A DNA stretch of 62,586 bases. Source: Streptomyces albicerus. GTDB lineage: Bacteria > Actinomycetota > Actinomycetes > Streptomycetales > Streptomycetaceae. The notes beneath the pieces were generated by a model, which was not told the DNA's origin, made no database searches, and saw nothing but the letters and a program-made list of their open reading frames with translations. The position numbers were made by a program, and so were the translations under genes. Where the stretch lies: contig NZ_VWMY01000015.1 in the NCBI RefSeq assembly GCF_008905045.1, positions 110,815 through 173,400 on the forward strand, in the 5' to 3' direction. This document shows positions 53,017 through 61,533 of this stretch, piece by piece. How positions within the stretch are numbered: the first letter of the stretch is position 1; every line of letters begins with the position of its first letter.

Positions 53017-54135
53017 ATGTCCGAGTGGTCCGTCGCAGAGCCCAGGAAGCTCACGTTCGACGAACCGGTGACGGCTCTCCATGTGCGCATCGCCAATGGA
53101 ACGGTGAACGTCGTGGGGATCGACGAGGGTTCCCCCCGGCTGGAAGTCTCCTCGATAGAGGGACCACCCCTGATGGTGACCCAGGAGAACGGCACGCTGA
53201 CGGTCGCGTACGAGGACCTGCCCTGGAAGGGCTTCCTCAAGTGGCTCGACCGCAAGGGCTGGCGCCGCAGCGCGGTGGTCTCCCTGGCGGTTCCGGCGCG
53301 TACACGCGTCGAGGTGGGCGTCGTCAGCGCCAGCGCCGTGATCTCCGGCATCGACGGGCGTGCGGAGGTGAAGGGCATCTCCGGCGACACGACACTCGTG
53401 GGACTCGCCGGCCCGGTGCGCGCGGACACGGTCTCGGGGAACGTGGAGGCGCAGGCCCTCACCGGCGACCTCCGCCTCAACTCCGTCTCGGGCGACCTGA
53501 CCGTCATCGAGGGCTCCAGCCCCTCGGTGCGGGTCGAGTCGGTCAGCGGCTCGGTGATCGTCGACCTCGACCCGGTCGGCCGTCCCAGCGACATCAGTCT
53601 GACCAGCATCTCGGGCGAGATCGCCATCCGCTTGCCGCACCCGGCCGATGCGGAGGTCGAGGTGGACACGGCGAGCGGCTCCGTCTCCAACGCTTTCGAG
53701 GACCTCCGGGTCTCCGGCCACTGGGGCGCCAAGAAGATCACCGGCAGGCTCGGCGCGGGGAACGGCCGCCTGAAGGCGACCACCGTCTCCGGTTCGATCG
53801 CGTTGCTGCGGAGGCCTCCGGCGGAGGACGAGCCGTGGGACGAGGGAGTGGATTTCAAGAAGGGGACTGCGTTCGGAGAGGATGGGCCTGAGGACACGGC
53901 TCCTGAGGACACGGTTCCGGGCGGGGCCGAGTCCACGTCCGAGCCCAAGTCCGAGTCCACGTCCATGTCCGACTCCGGGCACGGCGAGGGCCACAGTGCG
54001 GTGCCGGAGGATACGGCGCCGGGCGACGGCGTCAGTGCCGCCCGCTCCCCCGTCACCCCCACCCCCGCGAAAGACACCGATCCCGAAGCCACCGAGGGAT
54101 CACCCGACGGCCCGACCCACGAGAAGGGGCTCTGA
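53017..54135 (+). CDS. DUF4097 beta-repeat protein
   Basis: A 372-residue protein with a right-handed beta-helix-like DUF4097 region (about 20-265) built of repeated SGxV/SGDL units (VSGNVEAQAL, SVSGDLTVIE, SVSGSVIVDL). The C-terminal 100 residues are acidic and Ser/Pro rich. ATG 53017 is preferred because GAGGAGG lies upstream. One base pair separates it from padR, so the two are co-transcribed. Function unknown; a PadR-controlled surface or adhesin-like role is only a guess. Confidence 0.82.
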   Translation: MSEWSVAEPRKLTFDEPVTALHVRIANGTVNVVGIDEGSPRLEVSSIEGPPLMVTQENGTLTVAYEDLPWKGFLKWLDRKGWRRSAVVSLAVPARTRVEVGVVSASAVISGIDGRAEVKGISGDTTLVGLAGPVRADTVSGNVEAQALTGDLRLNSVSGDLTVIEGSSPSVRVESVSGSVIVDLDPVGRPSDISLTSISGEIAIRLPHPADAEVEVDTASGSVSNAFEDLRVSGHWGAKKITGRLGAGNGRLKATTVSGSIALLRRPPAEDEPWDEGVDFKKGTAFGEDGPEDTAPEDTVPGGAESTSEPKSESTSMSDSGHGEGHSAVPEDTAPGDGVSAARSPVTPTPAKDTDPEATEGSPDGPTHEKGL

Positions 54136-54136
54136 C

Positions 54137-55195
54137 ATGGCTCCCGTCTTTGCCCATGGCCGCCTGCGGCTCTACCTGCTGAAGCTGCTCGACGAGGCGC
54201 CGCGCCACGGTTACGAGGTGATCCGGCTCCTGGAGGAGCGCTTCCAGGGGCTGTACGCGCCGTCGGCCGGGACCGTCTACCCCCGGCTGGCCAAGCTGGA
54301 GGCCGAGGGCCTGGTCACGCACACCACCGAGGGCGGCCGAAAGGTGTACGCGATCACGGACGCGGGCCGGGCCGAGCTGGCCGACCGCAGCGGCGAACTG
54401 GCCGACCTGGAACTGGAGATCCGCGAGTCGGTCGCGGAGCTCGCCGCGGAGATCCGTGCCGATGTGCGGGGCGCGGCGGGTGACCTTCGCCGCGAGATGC
54501 GGGCGGCGGCGAGCGAGGCTCGGCGGGGTTCCACGGGAGCCGGCGCCAAGGGGCGGCGGAGTGAACACGAAGGCGCCTTCGGGGACTTCGGAGACCTCGG
54601 TGACAAGGAGGCCTGGCGCGCCGCGAAGGAGGAGATGCGCCGCGTCAAGCAGGAGTGGAAGGAGCAGGCCCGGCGCGCCAAGGACGAGAGCCGGCGGGCC
54701 CGCGAGGAGGCCCAGCGGGCACGCCACCAGGCCAAGGAGACCCAGGAGCGGGTCCGGGCCCAGGCCCAGGAAGAGCTCCGGCGCATCGCCAAGCGTGTCC
54801 AGGACCAGATGCAGGACCACTTCACCCGGGGCGACTGGCCGACGGGCGTCCATGAGGGGCTCAGCGAACTGGCCAAGGAGTTCGGGGAGTTCGGAAAGGA
54901 CTTCGGCAAGGAGTTCGGGAAGGACTTCGGCTTCGGCCGGCCGGGGACGAAGGAGCCCGACTACACGGTCACTCCTGAGGACTTCCCCGCCGACTACGAA
55001 CCCTCCTGGGCCCACGAGGACTCCACGGGCGACCCCGCCCGCGACCTCGACCGCCTCCTGGACCGCTTCCGCGACGACATCCGCGACGCGGCCCGCGACC
55101 ACGGCGTGACGGAGGACCAACTACGCGATGCCCGCCACCACTTGTCGACGGCGGCGGCGCACATAGCGGCGATGCTGCGAGCGCCCAAGGTCTGA
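54137..55195 (+). CDS. PadR-family regulator with a long helical extension
   Basis: A 352-residue regulator, about twice the usual PadR length. Residues 1-75 hold the winged helix (RLYLLKLLDEAPRHGYEVIRLL, then APSAGTVYPRLAKLEAEGLV). Then follow a long charged helix (RRAREEAQRARHQAK type), a Phe/Gly/Lys-rich stretch (EFGEFGKDFGKEFGKDFG) and a C-terminal helical region. Its own operator probably controls the operon. The ATG is 1 bp after the DUF4097 stop. Confidence 0.92.
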   Translation: MAPVFAHGRLRLYLLKLLDEAPRHGYEVIRLLEERFQGLYAPSAGTVYPRLAKLEAEGLVTHTTEGGRKVYAITDAGRAELADRSGELADLELEIRESVAELAAEIRADVRGAAGDLRREMRAAASEARRGSTGAGAKGRRSEHEGAFGDFGDLGDKEAWRAAKEEMRRVKQEWKEQARRAKDESRRAREEAQRARHQAKETQERVRAQAQEELRRIAKRVQDQMQDHFTRGDWPTGVHEGLSELAKEFGEFGKDFGKEFGKDFGFGRPGTKEPDYTVTPEDFPADYEPSWAHEDSTGDPARDLDRLLDRFRDDIRDAARDHGVTEDQLRDARHHLSTAAAHIAAMLRAPKV

Positions 55196-55341
55196 GCGGC
55201 GGCCCGCTCCGTGCGAGCGGGAGGCGAGGCCGCCCCGGCGCGGGCCGCCTCGGTTCCTCAGATCCAGACTTCTCAGGTTCCTCGGGTCTCGGTTCCTCAG
55301 GTGCACCGCCGGAGGGAGCGGCCTCCCCGCCGTCCGGGGAG

Positions 55342-55384
55342 GGCATCTGTGGTGGGCCCCACTTCGGGCCCCACCACAGATGCC
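55342..55384. terminator. bidirectional terminator between padR and the Clp-N gene
   Basis: GGCATCTGTGGTGGGCCC pairs with GGGCCCCACCACAGATGCC, with one bulged C and a short loop. The two genes converge here. Confidence 0.75.
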
Positions 55385-55407
55385 ACCACCCCATCACCGT
55401 CCTCCCC

Positions 55408-56010
55408 TCAGCCCGCCTTCGCCTCGCCCCCTCCGTACAGCACCCGCCGCAGCGACGCGTACGTCACGCCGTGGTCGGCCAGGGCCTCCGCGGGGACGCC
55501 CGGGCGGGCGGCGAGGGCGAGGAGGAGGTGCTCGTCGCCGATGTACCGGTCCCGCTGGGCGAGCGCGATGCGCAGGGACTCCGTAAGGACATCCTTGGCG
55601 CCCTGGGTGAAAGGACGGTGCCCGCCGACGAACCCGGACCACCAGCCCTTGCCCCGCCCGGCACCCTTCCTCTCGGCACCCTTCCTCTCGGCCTCCAACG
55701 CGCCCTCGCCATGGGCCTCTTCGACCCGGGAGACGATCTTCGAGAGGTCGATGCCGAGCCCGGAGAGCGCGTCCGCGTCGGCGCGGGAGAGCCCGCCCCG
55801 ACGCCGCGCCTCGGCCAGCGCCCGCTTGACGGACTCCCTGCGGTCGGCGAGCCCCAGCGAGGTCAGGGCGAACGACGCGCGGCTGGCCTCACGGTCGAGC
55901 AGGGCCAGCAGCATGTGCTGTTCCTCGACCGTCTCCGCGTTCAGCCGCTCCGCATGGCCGACCGCGCCGAGTACCACCGCGCGGGCGTCCTTGGTGAACC
56001 GTTCGAACAT
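55408..56010 (-). CDS. Clp N-terminal-domain protein
   Basis: A 200-residue protein with two Clp R-domain repeats: MFERFTKDARAVVLGAVGHAERLNAE then LRIALAQRDRYIGDEHLLLALAA. No ATPase domains. In Clp unfoldases this domain binds adaptors and substrates; as a stand-alone protein it may be an adaptor. Start at ATG 56010 overlaps the preceding HTH stop by 1 bp, so the two are a coupled operon. Confidence 0.88.
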   Translation of the reverse strand: MFERFTKDARAVVLGAVGHAERLNAETVEEQHMLLALLDREASRASFALTSLGLADRRESVKRALAEARRRGGLSRADADALSGLGIDLSKIVSRVEEAHGEGALEAERKGAERKGAGRGKGWWSGFVGGHRPFTQGAKDVLTESLRIALAQRDRYIGDEHLLLALAARPGVPAEALADHGVTYASLRRVLYGGGEAKAG

Positions 56011-56219
56011 CACTGCCTCCCGTACTTCTTGTGCACGGCCTGCCTGCTGACACCCAGTTCCGCGGCGATCTCCTGCCACGACCAACCTTGATTGCGCGCA
56101 CTGCGCACCTGCACCGCTTCGAGCTGCTCCAGCAGCCGCCGCAAGGCGGAGACGGCCCGCAGCCCGATCCGCGGATCGCGGTCGCCTGCGCGCTCGGCGA
56201 GATCCGTTGCTTCGGTCAT
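56010..56219 (-). CDS. small HTH protein, likely autoregulator
   Basis: A 69-residue protein with C-terminal HTH (GWSWQEIAAELGVSRQAVHKKYG, about 44-66). It starts at ATG 56219. TAAGTT on the minus strand (56226-56231) lies 6 nt upstream, and TTGACA is 18 bp further, so the transcript is probably leaderless. Two identical operators overlap the -35 and -10. Coupled to the Clp-N gene (1-bp overlap). Confidence 0.85.
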   Translation of the reverse strand: MTEATDLAERAGDRDPRIGLRAVSALRRLLEQLEAVQVRSARNQGWSWQEIAAELGVSRQAVHKKYGRQ

Positions 56220-56221
56220 GG

Positions 56222-56239
56222 TGTCAACTTAGATTGACA
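56222..56239 (-). promoter_or_regulatory. operator 2 of the HTH/Clp-N operon
   Basis: TGTCAA-N6-TTGACA inverted repeat overlapping the -10. Center 28 bp from operator 1. Confidence 0.75.
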
Positions 56240-56247
56240 GGCCCCAG

Positions 56248-56269
56248 GATGTCAACCCTAGTTGACATC
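56248..56269 (-). promoter_or_regulatory. operator 1 of the HTH/Clp-N operon
   Basis: GATGTCAA-N6-TTGACATC perfect 8-bp inverted repeat overlapping the -35 (TTGACA, minus strand, 56250-56255). Confidence 0.75.
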
Positions 56270-56299
56270 CCGGGGTGTGCGAGGCAAGTCAGGAGGCCA

Positions 56300-57265
56300 T
56301 CAGGGCGTCGTCAGCACGACCTTGCCGAAGAGCTCACCGGACTCCATCCGCTCGAAGCCCTCGCGGGCCCGGTCCAGCGGAAGGACCTCGTCGATGACGG
56401 GACGGACGCCGGTGGCGGCGCAGAAGGACAGCAGATCCTCGAGTTCGTCCTTCGTGCCCATCGTGGAACCGACGACCTTGAGTTCGAGGAAGAAGATGCG
56501 GGTCAGTTCGGCGTGCGAGGGGCGGTCACCGCTCGTGGCGCCCGAGATCACCAGGGTGCCGCCGGGCTTCAGGGATTTGACCGAGTGGGACCAGGTGGCG
56601 GCGCCGACCGTCTCGATGACGGCGTCCACGCGCTGCGGCAGCCGCGCCCCGGACTCGAAGGCCTCTACAGCCCCCAGCTCGACAGCCCGCTTGCGCTTGG
56701 CCTCGTCGCGGCTGGTGGCGAAGACCCGCAGCCCCGCCGCCTTGCCGAGCGCGATCGCGGCGGTGGCGACACCGCCTCCGGCGCCCTGGACGAGAACCGA
56801 GTCTCCGGGACGTACGCCCGCGTTGGTGAAGAGCATGCGGTACGCCGTCAGCCACGCCGTGGGCAGACAGGCGGCCTCTTCGAAGGAGAGCTCCTTGGGC
56901 TTGGGCAGGACGTTCCACGCGGGCACGGACACCTGCTCGGCGAACGTGCCCTGGTACCGCTCGGTGAGGATGGACCGCGGTTCCTTCGGCCCGACGCCGT
57001 GCCCCGTCTGCCCGATGACGGAGTGCAGTACGACCTCGTTGCCGTCCTCGTCGACGCCGGCGGCATCGCATCCGAGGATCATCGGCAACTTGTCCTCAGC
57101 GAGCCCCACGCCCCGGAGCGACCACAGATCGTGATGGTTCAGGGAGGCGGCCTTGACGTTCACGGTCGTCCAGCCGTCCCGAGCCGCGGGAGCAGGCCGC
57201 TCCCCCAACTCAAGGCCGTTCAAGGGCTGGTCCCGGTCAATACGAGCAGCGTAGGCAGCGAACAT
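56300..57265 (-). CDS. quinone oxidoreductase-like dehydrogenase
   Basis: A 321-residue medium-chain dehydrogenase/reductase. NADPH site GAGGGVATAAIALGKAAG; the GCDAAGVDEDG segment; no zinc-binding cysteine cluster, so it is a zinc-less quinone-oxidoreductase-type enzyme. The substrate is unknown. It is divergent from the HTH/Clp-N operon's operators only at a distance, and precedes a 443-bp repeat-rich gap. Confidence 0.88.
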   Translation of the reverse strand: MFAAYAARIDRDQPLNGLELGERPAPAARDGWTTVNVKAASLNHHDLWSLRGVGLAEDKLPMILGCDAAGVDEDGNEVVLHSVIGQTGHGVGPKEPRSILTERYQGTFAEQVSVPAWNVLPKPKELSFEEAACLPTAWLTAYRMLFTNAGVRPGDSVLVQGAGGGVATAAIALGKAAGLRVFATSRDEAKRKRAVELGAVEAFESGARLPQRVDAVIETVGAATWSHSVKSLKPGGTLVISGATSGDRPSHAELTRIFFLELKVVGSTMGTKDELEDLLSFCAATGVRPVIDEVLPLDRAREGFERMESGELFGKVVLTTP

Positions 57266-57366
57266 GCCCCGACCCTAGGCTCCGCCGGGCCCGGACGGAA
57301 CCACGTCCATCTGTGACACGCGTCCCCCGAACGGGCCCACCCCCGCGGGCCAACGGGCCCCCCACC

Positions 57367-57390
57367 GGTCGCGCAGTTCCCCGCGCCCCC
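57367..57390 (-). repeat. dispersed 3'-end repeat, copy 7
   Basis: Partial inverted copy in the gap upstream of the oxidoreductase gene, running into CCCCCGAGGGG. Confidence 0.75.
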
Positions 57391-57443
57391 GAGGGGTGTG
57401 CCTCCACCGCGCCGCGGGTGCCTGCGGGTCGAATTGGGCTGAG

Positions 57444-57464
57444 CGCGCAGTTCCCCGCGCCCCT
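57444..57464 (-). repeat. dispersed 3'-end repeat, copy 8 (partial)
   Basis: Inverted core only; the CCAGCC arm is replaced. It is followed by CTGAAAGACGG, the same flank seen at the AurF terminator. Confidence 0.7.
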
Positions 57465-57560
57465 GAAAGACGGCGCTGCGCGCCCGTCTCCCAGCTGCCT
57501 GGGCGCGCTCAGCCCGGCCCGACCCGCACCAGAGGCACCACGCCCAACCCCCACTCACCG

Positions 57561-57588
57561 AGGGGCGCGGGGAACTGCGCGACCAGCC
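57561..57588 (+). repeat. dispersed 3'-end repeat, copy 9
   Basis: Full direct copy, 120 bp beyond the end of the malic-enzyme gene. Confidence 0.85.
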
Positions 57589-57649
57589 CCCGTCGGCCCG
57601 CAGCCACCCACTCAGCCGAACCCCCCGGTAAAAAATCACCACGCAAAAA

Positions 57650-57683
57650 ATTCGGGCCCCGCCCACCCGGACGGGACCCGAAT
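57650..57683 (-). terminator. intrinsic terminator of the malic-enzyme gene
   Basis: ATTCGGG pairs with CCCGAAT and an inner CCCG/CGGG stem extends it. On the minus strand a run of six T follows (57645-57650), a rare U-tract for Streptomyces. Confidence 0.85.
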
Positions 57684-57708
57684 CTCACACACAACCGAAC
57701 AAGCAGAC

Positions 57709-58932
57709 CTACCGCCGAGCCACACCCTCAGCCCGAGCGGCAGCGGCAACGGCCGCGGTCACCGCCGGAGCGACCCGCTCGTCGAACGGCGACGGAATCA
57801 CGTAGTCCGCGGCAAGGTCGTCCCCGACGACCGCAGCCAACGCCTCCGCCGCAGCGATCTTCATCCCCTCGGTGATCCGAGAGGCCCGCACCTGCAGGGC
57901 CCCCGCGAAGATCCCGGGGAACGCCAGCACGTTGTTGATCTGGTTCGGATAGTCCGACCGCCCGGTGGCGACGACCGCCGCGTACTTGTGGGCGACATCG
58001 GGATGCACCTCAGGGTTCGGGTTCGCCATGGCGAACACGAACGCACCCTCGGCCATGGAGGCGACGGCAGGCTCCGGCACCGTGCCGCCGGACACCCCGA
58101 TGAACACGTCGGCCCCGGCGAGCGCGGCCTCCAGCGAGCCGGACAGCCCCGCCTTGTTGGTCAGCGAGGCAAGCTCCCGCTTGACCGGAGTCAGGTCGTC
58201 CCGGTCCTCCGACACGATCCCCTTGCGGTCCGCCACCGCTACGTCCCCGAGCCCCGCTTCGAGCAGGAACTTCGCGATGGCGACCCCGGCCGCACCCGCG
58301 CCCGAGATCACGGCCCGCAGTTCCCCGAGCGTCCGCCCGGTCAGCCGGGCCGCGTTCCGGAGGGCCGCCAGCGTGACGACAGCGGTCCCGTGCTGGTCGT
58401 CGTGGAAGACGGGGATGTCCAGCCGCTCCTGGAGCTGCCGCTCGATCTCGAAGCACCGGGGCGCTGAGATGTCTTCCAGGTTCACGCCGCCGAAGGACGG
58501 GGCGAGCCGCACGACGGTCTCGACGATCTCGTCGACGCCCGTGCAGTCGAGCGCGATCGGCACGGCATCGACCCCGCCGAACTGCTTGAACAGAATCGCC
58601 TTCCCCTCCATCACCGGAAGGGAGGCCTCGGGCCCGATGTCACCGAGCCCCAGCACGGCGGTGCCGTCGGTCACGACGGCGACCACGGACGACTTCCACG
58701 TGTAGTCGTGGACGAGATCCGGCTGCTCGGCGATGGCCGTGCACACCTTCGCGACGCCGGGCGTGTACGCCAGGGACAGGTCGTCCTTGTCACGGACGGG
58801 CACGGTGGCCTGCACGGCCATCTTGCCGCCGCGGTGCAGCGCGAACGCCGGGTCGAAGGAATCGAGGGGCTCCGCCCCGCCTTCCTGATCCGTACTGCTG
58901 TCGCTGCGAGGATTGACGATCTCCGCTGCCAC
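57709..58932 (-). CDS. NADP-dependent malic enzyme
   Basis: A 407-residue short-form malic enzyme (no phosphotransacetylase domain). Converts malate to pyruvate, CO2 and NAD(P)H. Motifs: YTPGVAKVC; a DDQHGTAVV core; GAGAAGVAIAKFLLEAG dinucleotide site. Start GTG with AAGGGG upstream. It links the TCA cycle to NADPH and pyruvate supply. The cofactor preference cannot be assigned with certainty from sequence. Confidence 0.95.
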   Translation of the reverse strand: MAAEIVNPRSDSSTDQEGGAEPLDSFDPAFALHRGGKMAVQATVPVRDKDDLSLAYTPGVAKVCTAIAEQPDLVHDYTWKSSVVAVVTDGTAVLGLGDIGPEASLPVMEGKAILFKQFGGVDAVPIALDCTGVDEIVETVVRLAPSFGGVNLEDISAPRCFEIERQLQERLDIPVFHDDQHGTAVVTLAALRNAARLTGRTLGELRAVISGAGAAGVAIAKFLLEAGLGDVAVADRKGIVSEDRDDLTPVKRELASLTNKAGLSGSLEAALAGADVFIGVSGGTVPEPAVASMAEGAFVFAMANPNPEVHPDVAHKYAAVVATGRSDYPNQINNVLAFPGIFAGALQVRASRITEGMKIAAAEALAAVVGDDLAADYVIPSPFDERVAPAVTAAVAAAARAEGVARR

Positions 58933-58945
58933 TTTGTTTTACCCC

Positions 58946-58956
58946 TTAAGTCTTAA
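58946..58956. promoter_or_regulatory. AT-rich palindrome upstream of malic enzyme
   Basis: TTAAGTCTTAA, a perfect palindrome around one base, 14 bp from the GTG start. AT-rich symmetry in a very GC-rich genome is suggestive of an operator. Confidence 0.45.
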
Positions 58957-59142
58957 ACGGTTGAGGGTGTCCACTCCTGGTGAGGCGTGGGCGGGCACCG
59001 CATATGTCCCTGATGACTGTTACGTACGGGTACGTACGGGCCATACGCGACGGGCGCGTCGCACACGCGCCCTGAGCCCCGGATGAGGGGTGTAAGGAAC
59101 CTTCTTACCGGACGGACGGCACCGCGGACGAGTCCATAACGC

Positions 59143-59248
59143 GAAGGTCACACGTCGACGGCCGAAGGTCACGTGCCGGAGGGTCGAACGCCACATACCG
59201 GAGACCTGAAGCACACATTCCGGAGAGCGAAGGTCACATACCGGTGAC
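59143..59248. repeat. five-unit 21-22 bp tandem array
   Basis: Units begin at 59143, 59164, 59186, 59208 and 59229. Consensus about GAAGGTCACATACCGGAG plus 3-4 nt. The 21-22 bp period is two helical turns. No spacers, so it is not a CRISPR array. Confidence 0.7.
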
Positions 59249-59453
59249 ATGCACTCATGACCGAATACGTCGAACACGCCCATTTCGTGAACAAGAGGCC
59301 GATACGTCATCAAGGCGCCGCAAGTGCGGAGAAGCGGCCGCCCATATCGCGCGATACACCGAAGATCTTCCGGCCGTAACAGGGGTTTCCCGCACAAGAT
59401 CCGGTCTTGATGTACCGGCCTGGCCCGGTTCGGGGGTCACCCGTTATCCGATT

Positions 59454-59459
59454 TTGACA
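59454..59459 (+). promoter_or_regulatory. candidate -35 of the ABC transporter operon
   Basis: TTGACA 145 bp before the start of the binding-protein gene; CGTAAG lies 18 nt downstream as a weak -10 candidate. Confidence 0.4.
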
Positions 59460-59604
59460 TGGCAGGCACCCTGAAGGCGTAAGTCCGAATGGCAAGATGC
59501 CGTAATCACACGAGGTCGCGACACCCGATGGTGTGTGTTCTCGTCGACCCATCGGCTACTGCCGAACCATCGGCAACTCCACCCACCCGCCGGAGGAACC
59601 CACC

Positions 59605-60567
59605 ATGACCGCACGCTCCACCCGTCGTACCACCGCCGCGCAGTCCCGGATAGCCGCGGTCGGTGCGATCGCGGTCGCAGGCGCCCTGCTGCTCACCGGC
59701 TGCGGTGACCAGACCAAGGACAAGGACAACGGCGGCTCCGACACCACGGAGACCAGCGCGGCCCCGCTGGCCGCCCAGCTGCCCAAGGCCATCCGCGACG
59801 CGGGCGTCATCAAGGTCGGCTCGGACATCGCGTACGCGCCGGTCGAGTTCAAGGACGACTCCGGCAAGACCGTCGGCATCGACCCGGACCTCGCCGACGC
59901 GATGGGCAAGCAGCTCGGCGTGAAGTTCCAGTTCGAGAACGGCACGTTCGACACCCTGCTCACCGGTCTGCGCTCCAAGCGGTACGACATCGCGATGTCG
60001 GCGATGACGGACACCAAGGACCGCCAGGAGGGCATCGACTCCGACACCGGCAAGAAGGTCGGCGAGGGCGTCGACTTCATCGACTACTTCACCGCGGGTG
60101 TCTCGATCTACACCAAGCAGGGCGACGACCAGGGCATCAAGACCTGGGACGACCTCTGCGGCAAGAAGATCGTGGTGCAGCGCAACACCGTCTCGAACGA
60201 CCTGGCCAAGGCCCAGGCCAAGAAGTGCCCGGCCAACAAGAAGCTCTCCATCGAGGCCTTCGACAACGACCAGCAGGCCCAGACCCGGCTGCGCGCCGGC
60301 GGCGCCGACGCCGGTTCCTCGGACTTCCCGGTCGCGGCGTACGCGGCGAAGACCTCCGGCGGCGGCAAGGACTTCGAGGTCGTCGGCGAGCAGGTCGAGG
60401 CCGCCCCGTACGGCATCGCGGTCGCCAAGTCGAACACCGAGCTGCGGGACGCGCTGAAGGCCGCGCTCGACGCCGTCATCAAGAACGGCGAGTACGACAA
60501 GATCATCGCGAAGTGGGGCGTCGAGGCCGGCGCCGTCAAGGAAGCCACCGTCAACGGTGGCAAGTGA
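59605..60567 (+). CDS. amino-acid (glutamate-type) ABC transporter binding lipoprotein
   Basis: A 320-residue family-3 solute-binding lipoprotein (lipobox LLTGC, Cys33). It includes VIKVGSDIAYAPVEFKD, PDLADAMGKQLGVKFQF and YDIAMSAMTDTKDRQEG, typical of polar amino acid binding. RBS GGAGGAA precedes the ATG. First gene of an operon with permease and ATPase. Confidence 0.93.
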   Translation: MTARSTRRTTAAQSRIAAVGAIAVAGALLLTGCGDQTKDKDNGGSDTTETSAAPLAAQLPKAIRDAGVIKVGSDIAYAPVEFKDDSGKTVGIDPDLADAMGKQLGVKFQFENGTFDTLLTGLRSKRYDIAMSAMTDTKDRQEGIDSDTGKKVGEGVDFIDYFTAGVSIYTKQGDDQGIKTWDDLCGKKIVVQRNTVSNDLAKAQAKKCPANKKLSIEAFDNDQQAQTRLRAGGADAGSSDFPVAAYAAKTSGGGKDFEVVGEQVEAAPYGIAVAKSNTELRDALKAALDAVIKNGEYDKIIAKWGVEAGAVKEATVNGGK

Positions 60568-60600
60568 CCGCGTTCCCAGCGGCGCTGAAAGGCAACATCC

Positions 60601-61530
60601 GTGACTGTTGACATCGACAAGACGGCCGGCCCCGAGGACGTTCCCCCGGCCGGACCGGAGGCCATCAAGGCCATCCCGGTCCGGCACTACGGGCGGTACG
60701 TCTCGGCCGTCATCGCGATCGCGATCTTCGTCTCGATCATCTACGCGTTCGCTCAGGGCAAGATCAACTGGGGCGCCGTACCGGACTACTTCTTCGACGA
60801 CCGCATCATCAAGGGCGTCGGGCAGACGATGCTCCTGACGGTCCTCTCGATGGTGATCGGCATCGCGGGCGGCATCCTGCTCGCCGTGATGCGCCTGTCG
60901 AGGAACCCGGTGACCTCGTCGATCGCGTGGTTCTACATCTGGTTCTTCCGCGGCACGCCGGTCCTGGTGCAGCTCGTGGTCTGGTTCAACCTGGGCCTGG
61001 TCTTCGAGTACATCAACCTCGGTCCGATCTACAAGGACTACTGGTCGAGCTTCATGACGCCGCTGCTGACGGCGCTCCTCGGGCTCGGCCTGAACGAGGC
61101 CGCGTACATGGCGGAGATCTGCCGCGCGGGCCTCCTGTCGGTCGACGAGGGCCAGACCGAGGCCTCGCACGCCCTGGGCATGAGCCACGGCAAGACCCTG
61201 CGGCGGATCGTCATCCCGCAGGCGATGCGCGTGATCGTGCCCCCCACGGGCAACGAGGTCATCAACATGCTGAAGACGACCTCGCTGGTATCGGTGGTCC
61301 AGTTCGCCGAACTCTTCCGGTACGCCCAGGACATCGGCCAGTCCTCCGGCGCACCGGTGGAGATGTACTTCCTGGCCGCCGCCTGGTATCTGGTCCTGAC
61401 CTCGGTGCTCAGCGTCGGGCAGTACTACATCGAGCGGTACTACGCCCGCGGTTCGAGCCGTTCGCTGCCGGCCACGCCGTTGCAGAAGATCAAGGCGAAC
61501 ATGCTGTCCCTCGCGAGCTGGAGGCGCTGA
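60601..61530 (+). CDS. amino-acid ABC transporter permease
   Basis: A 309-residue HisMQ-type permease with about five membrane segments and the EAA-loop EASHALGMSHGKTLRRIVIPQ. GTG start, 33 bp after the binding protein. Only one permease gene is present, so it probably forms a homodimer. Confidence 0.93.
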   Translation: MTVDIDKTAGPEDVPPAGPEAIKAIPVRHYGRYVSAVIAIAIFVSIIYAFAQGKINWGAVPDYFFDDRIIKGVGQTMLLTVLSMVIGIAGGILLAVMRLSRNPVTSSIAWFYIWFFRGTPVLVQLVVWFNLGLVFEYINLGPIYKDYWSSFMTPLLTALLGLGLNEAAYMAEICRAGLLSVDEGQTEASHALGMSHGKTLRRIVIPQAMRVIVPPTGNEVINMLKTTSLVSVVQFAELFRYAQDIGQSSGAPVEMYFLAAAWYLVLTSVLSVGQYYIERYYARGSSRSLPATPLQKIKANMLSLASWRR

Positions 61531-61533
61531 CCC

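Larger units (their letters stand above)
57266..57708. other. repeat-rich gap between quinone-oxidoreductase and malic-enzyme genes
   Basis: A 443-bp region with three copies of the dispersed repeat (57367, 57444, 57561) and the malic-enzyme terminator. No supported gene. Confidence 0.7.
58933..59604. other. long divergent gap between malic enzyme and the ABC transporter
   Basis: A 672-bp region, the longest gap in the window. It contains an AT-rich palindrome (58946-58956), a direct repeat TACGTACGGG near 59028-59048, a five-unit array (59143-59248) and a candidate promoter (59454). No convincing gene. Confidence 0.75.

Noticed and set aside
59143..59248. CRISPR array
   Set aside because: The units are contiguous, 20-22 bp and degenerate, with no spacers, and no cas genes are nearby.
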